Assembly (NCBI GenBank): GCA_002506015.1
Contig: DAWR01000212.1
Span: 1 to 6,491 of the forward strand
Source: Candidatus Methanogasteraceae archaeon UBA261
Lineage (GTDB): Archaea > Halobacteriota > Methanosarcinia > Methanosarcinales > Methanogasteraceae
Reading direction: 5' to 3'
DNA length: 6,491 bases
The notes under the pieces were generated by a model. The model ran no database searches. It was not told where the DNA came from and was given only the letters and a program-made list of their open reading frames with translations. Made by a program: the position numbers and the translations under genes. Position 1 is the first letter of the stretch. Each line of letters starts with the position of its first letter. This document shows, one piece after another, positions 6,014 to 6,491 of this stretch.

Positions 6014-6168
6014 ACTTTGTTTCCGGGGCATAATCAAAGTATTCAGCGAAATACGCTCAGATTTTGTGGCAGTAGCAAACGTGTTGATTTATGTTAAAAT
6101 CACAAATCGACGAATGCCGCGTCTCAATCAAGTTGTGGCATAGCATCACAGAGCGGACTGGACATTCC

Positions 6169-6190
6169 ACTGGAACCAGTAGCCAATTGG
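6169..6190. promoter_or_regulatory. Adjacent palindromes just upstream of the plus-strand TATA box
   Basis: ACTGGAACCAGT (6169-6180) is an inverted repeat with 5-bp arms. Two bases later comes the perfect palindrome CCAATTGG (6183-6190). Both sit within about 25 bp upstream of the CTTATTTATG box, a typical place for a transcription factor to bind. The symmetry is seen directly. The regulatory role is inferred. Confidence 0.35.
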
Positions 6191-6253
6191 TAAGCTTATT
6201 TATGCTACTACAATAATCGAAAGTTTTAAGTCATGAGTGTATTAGCTACATCT

Positions 6254-6283
6254 TGCATGTATCACATATCATGCATCATGCAT
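6254..6283. repeat. Palindromic and tandem ATGCAT repeats in the leader
   Basis: TGCATG (6254-6259) is followed by a tandem ATCATGC ATCATGC (6268-6281) that creates two self-complementary ATGCAT hexamers 7 bp apart (6271-6276, 6278-6283). They lie 45 to 75 bp upstream of the secreted-protein start and downstream of both TATA candidates. They could be operator half-sites or form an RNA hairpin in the leader. Confidence 0.4.
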
Positions 6284-6313
6284 AGAATCACATACAGTAG
6301 GAAGACACTATAA

Positions 6314-6319
6314 GAAGGT
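6314..6319 (+). promoter_or_regulatory. Ribosome binding site of the secreted-protein gene
   Basis: GAAGGT eight bases before the ATG is a partial match to the archaeal Shine-Dalgarno sequence. It selects the ATG at 6328 over the in-frame ATG at 6334. It also implies a leadered mRNA, in keeping with the upstream TATA candidates. Confidence 0.5.
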
Positions 6320-6327
6320 ATTATACA

Positions 6328-6491
6328 ATGAATATGAATACGATACTGGTTGGAACAACCATGCTACTATTGCTGGCACTGCCCGCTGCAGCATCCGATT
6401 TCACGCTCGGCGTCTTCGGAAACGCAAACGAGGACGACACCGTGAACATGCAGGATGTGACGTACACAGAACTGATCATCCTCGAATACAG
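6328..6491 (+). CDS. Secreted protein with N-terminal dockerin-like loop (partial, 3' end outside window)
   Basis: Only the first 54 codons are present. Residues 1-22 form a signal peptide: a short polar start, the hydrophobic core TTMLLLLALPAAA, and likely cleavage after Ala22. The mature N-terminus contains GNANEDDTVNMQDV (31-44), which aligns position by position with the dockerin type I calcium loop G-D-x-N-x-D-G-x-V-N-x-x-D-V, followed by the helix-like TYTELIILE. The start at 6328 has a GAAGGT ribosome site eight bases upstream. From memory, archaeal proteins of methanotrophic and alkane-oxidising lineages carry such a loop ahead of an iron- or siderophore-type ABC substrate-binding domain. 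That domain would lie outside this window, so the function is inference. It is the only plus-strand gene here, divergent from the nac cluster. Confidence 0.75.
   Translation, partial: MNMNTILVGTTMLLLLALPAAASDFTLGVFGNANEDDTVNMQDVTYTELIILEY

Larger units (their letters stand above)
5957..6327. other. Divergent intergenic region between nac and the secreted-protein gene
   Basis: This 371-bp region carries the nac promoter and ribosome site on its left, and the presumed plus-strand promoter and leader on its right. Two near-copies of TTGTGGCA(G)TAGCA lie at 6064-6077 and 6133-6145. A small inverted repeat, TGATTT/AAATCA with a 6-nt loop, is at 6085-6102. Plus-strand TATA candidates are CTTATTTATG (6194-6203) and GTTTTAAG (6223-6230). 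From the first, transcription would start near 6225, leaving a leader of about 100 nt. That leader contains a 26-codon frame starting MSVLATSCMYH (6233-6313) that ends 14 nt before the main start, but it has no clear ribosome site. Confidence 0.5.

Noticed and set aside
5517..6143. 208-codon plus-strand frame
   Set aside because: It is antisense to nac and the start of the DUF434 gene, both strongly supported, and it is Ser/Thr-rich as expected of a complementary-strand shadow.
6254..6283. CRISPR-like repeats
   Set aside because: The units are only 6 to 7 bp, nearly contiguous, and have no spacers.
6307..6314. ACTATAAG as TATA box of the secreted-protein gene
   Set aside because: It is only about 17 bp from the ATG, so transcription would start inside the coding region, and it overlaps the ribosome site.

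Overview
The window looks archaeal, most likely from a methanogen, ANME or alkane-oxidising relative within Euryarchaeota/Halobacteriota. The evidence is a single-gene archaeal nascent polypeptide-associated complex protein (NAC plus UBA domains), a Trm5-type tRNA m1G37 methyltransferase, a type 2 isopentenyl-diphosphate isomerase for archaeal lipid synthesis, A/T-rich TATA boxes about 25 to 40 bp upstream of starts, and starts that are either leaderless or preceded by GGTG-type ribosome sites. The secreted protein at the right edge, with a dockerin-like calcium loop straight after its signal peptide, resembles proteins I recall from ANME-1 and Syntrophoarchaeum-like genomes. That narrower placement is inference from memory.

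Layout from left to right. Positions 1-767 hold no intact gene I recognise. There is a minus-strand open stretch (about 75-598) that seems to change frame near position 230 and is probably a decayed gene. Positions 768-1859 (minus) encode a CPA2-type Na+(K+)/H+ antiporter membrane domain. Positions 1860-2352 are a gene-free gap with small inverted repeats and duplicated TATA-like motifs. Positions 2353-3432 (minus) encode type 2 IPP isomerase (fni) with a leaderless-type promoter. Positions 3433-3843 are non-coding and include a probable hairpin terminator. Positions 3844-5956 (minus) are a compact cluster transcribed in the order nac, a DUF434/PIN-like protein, then trm5. A divergent intergenic region (5957-6327) separates this cluster from the first 54 codons of a plus-strand secreted protein that runs off the window.

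The nac, DUF434 and trm5 genes lie on one strand with gaps of 42 and 43 bp. They share a translation theme: nascent-chain binding, an uncharacterised nuclease-fold protein, and tRNA position-37 methylation for reading-frame maintenance. The isomerase and antiporter are separate housekeeping units with their own candidate promoters. I see no CRISPR array, rRNA, tRNA or intact insertion sequence. The least explained parts are the DUF434 protein in its translation context, the frameshifted left-end gene, and the palindrome-rich leader of the secreted dockerin-like protein.
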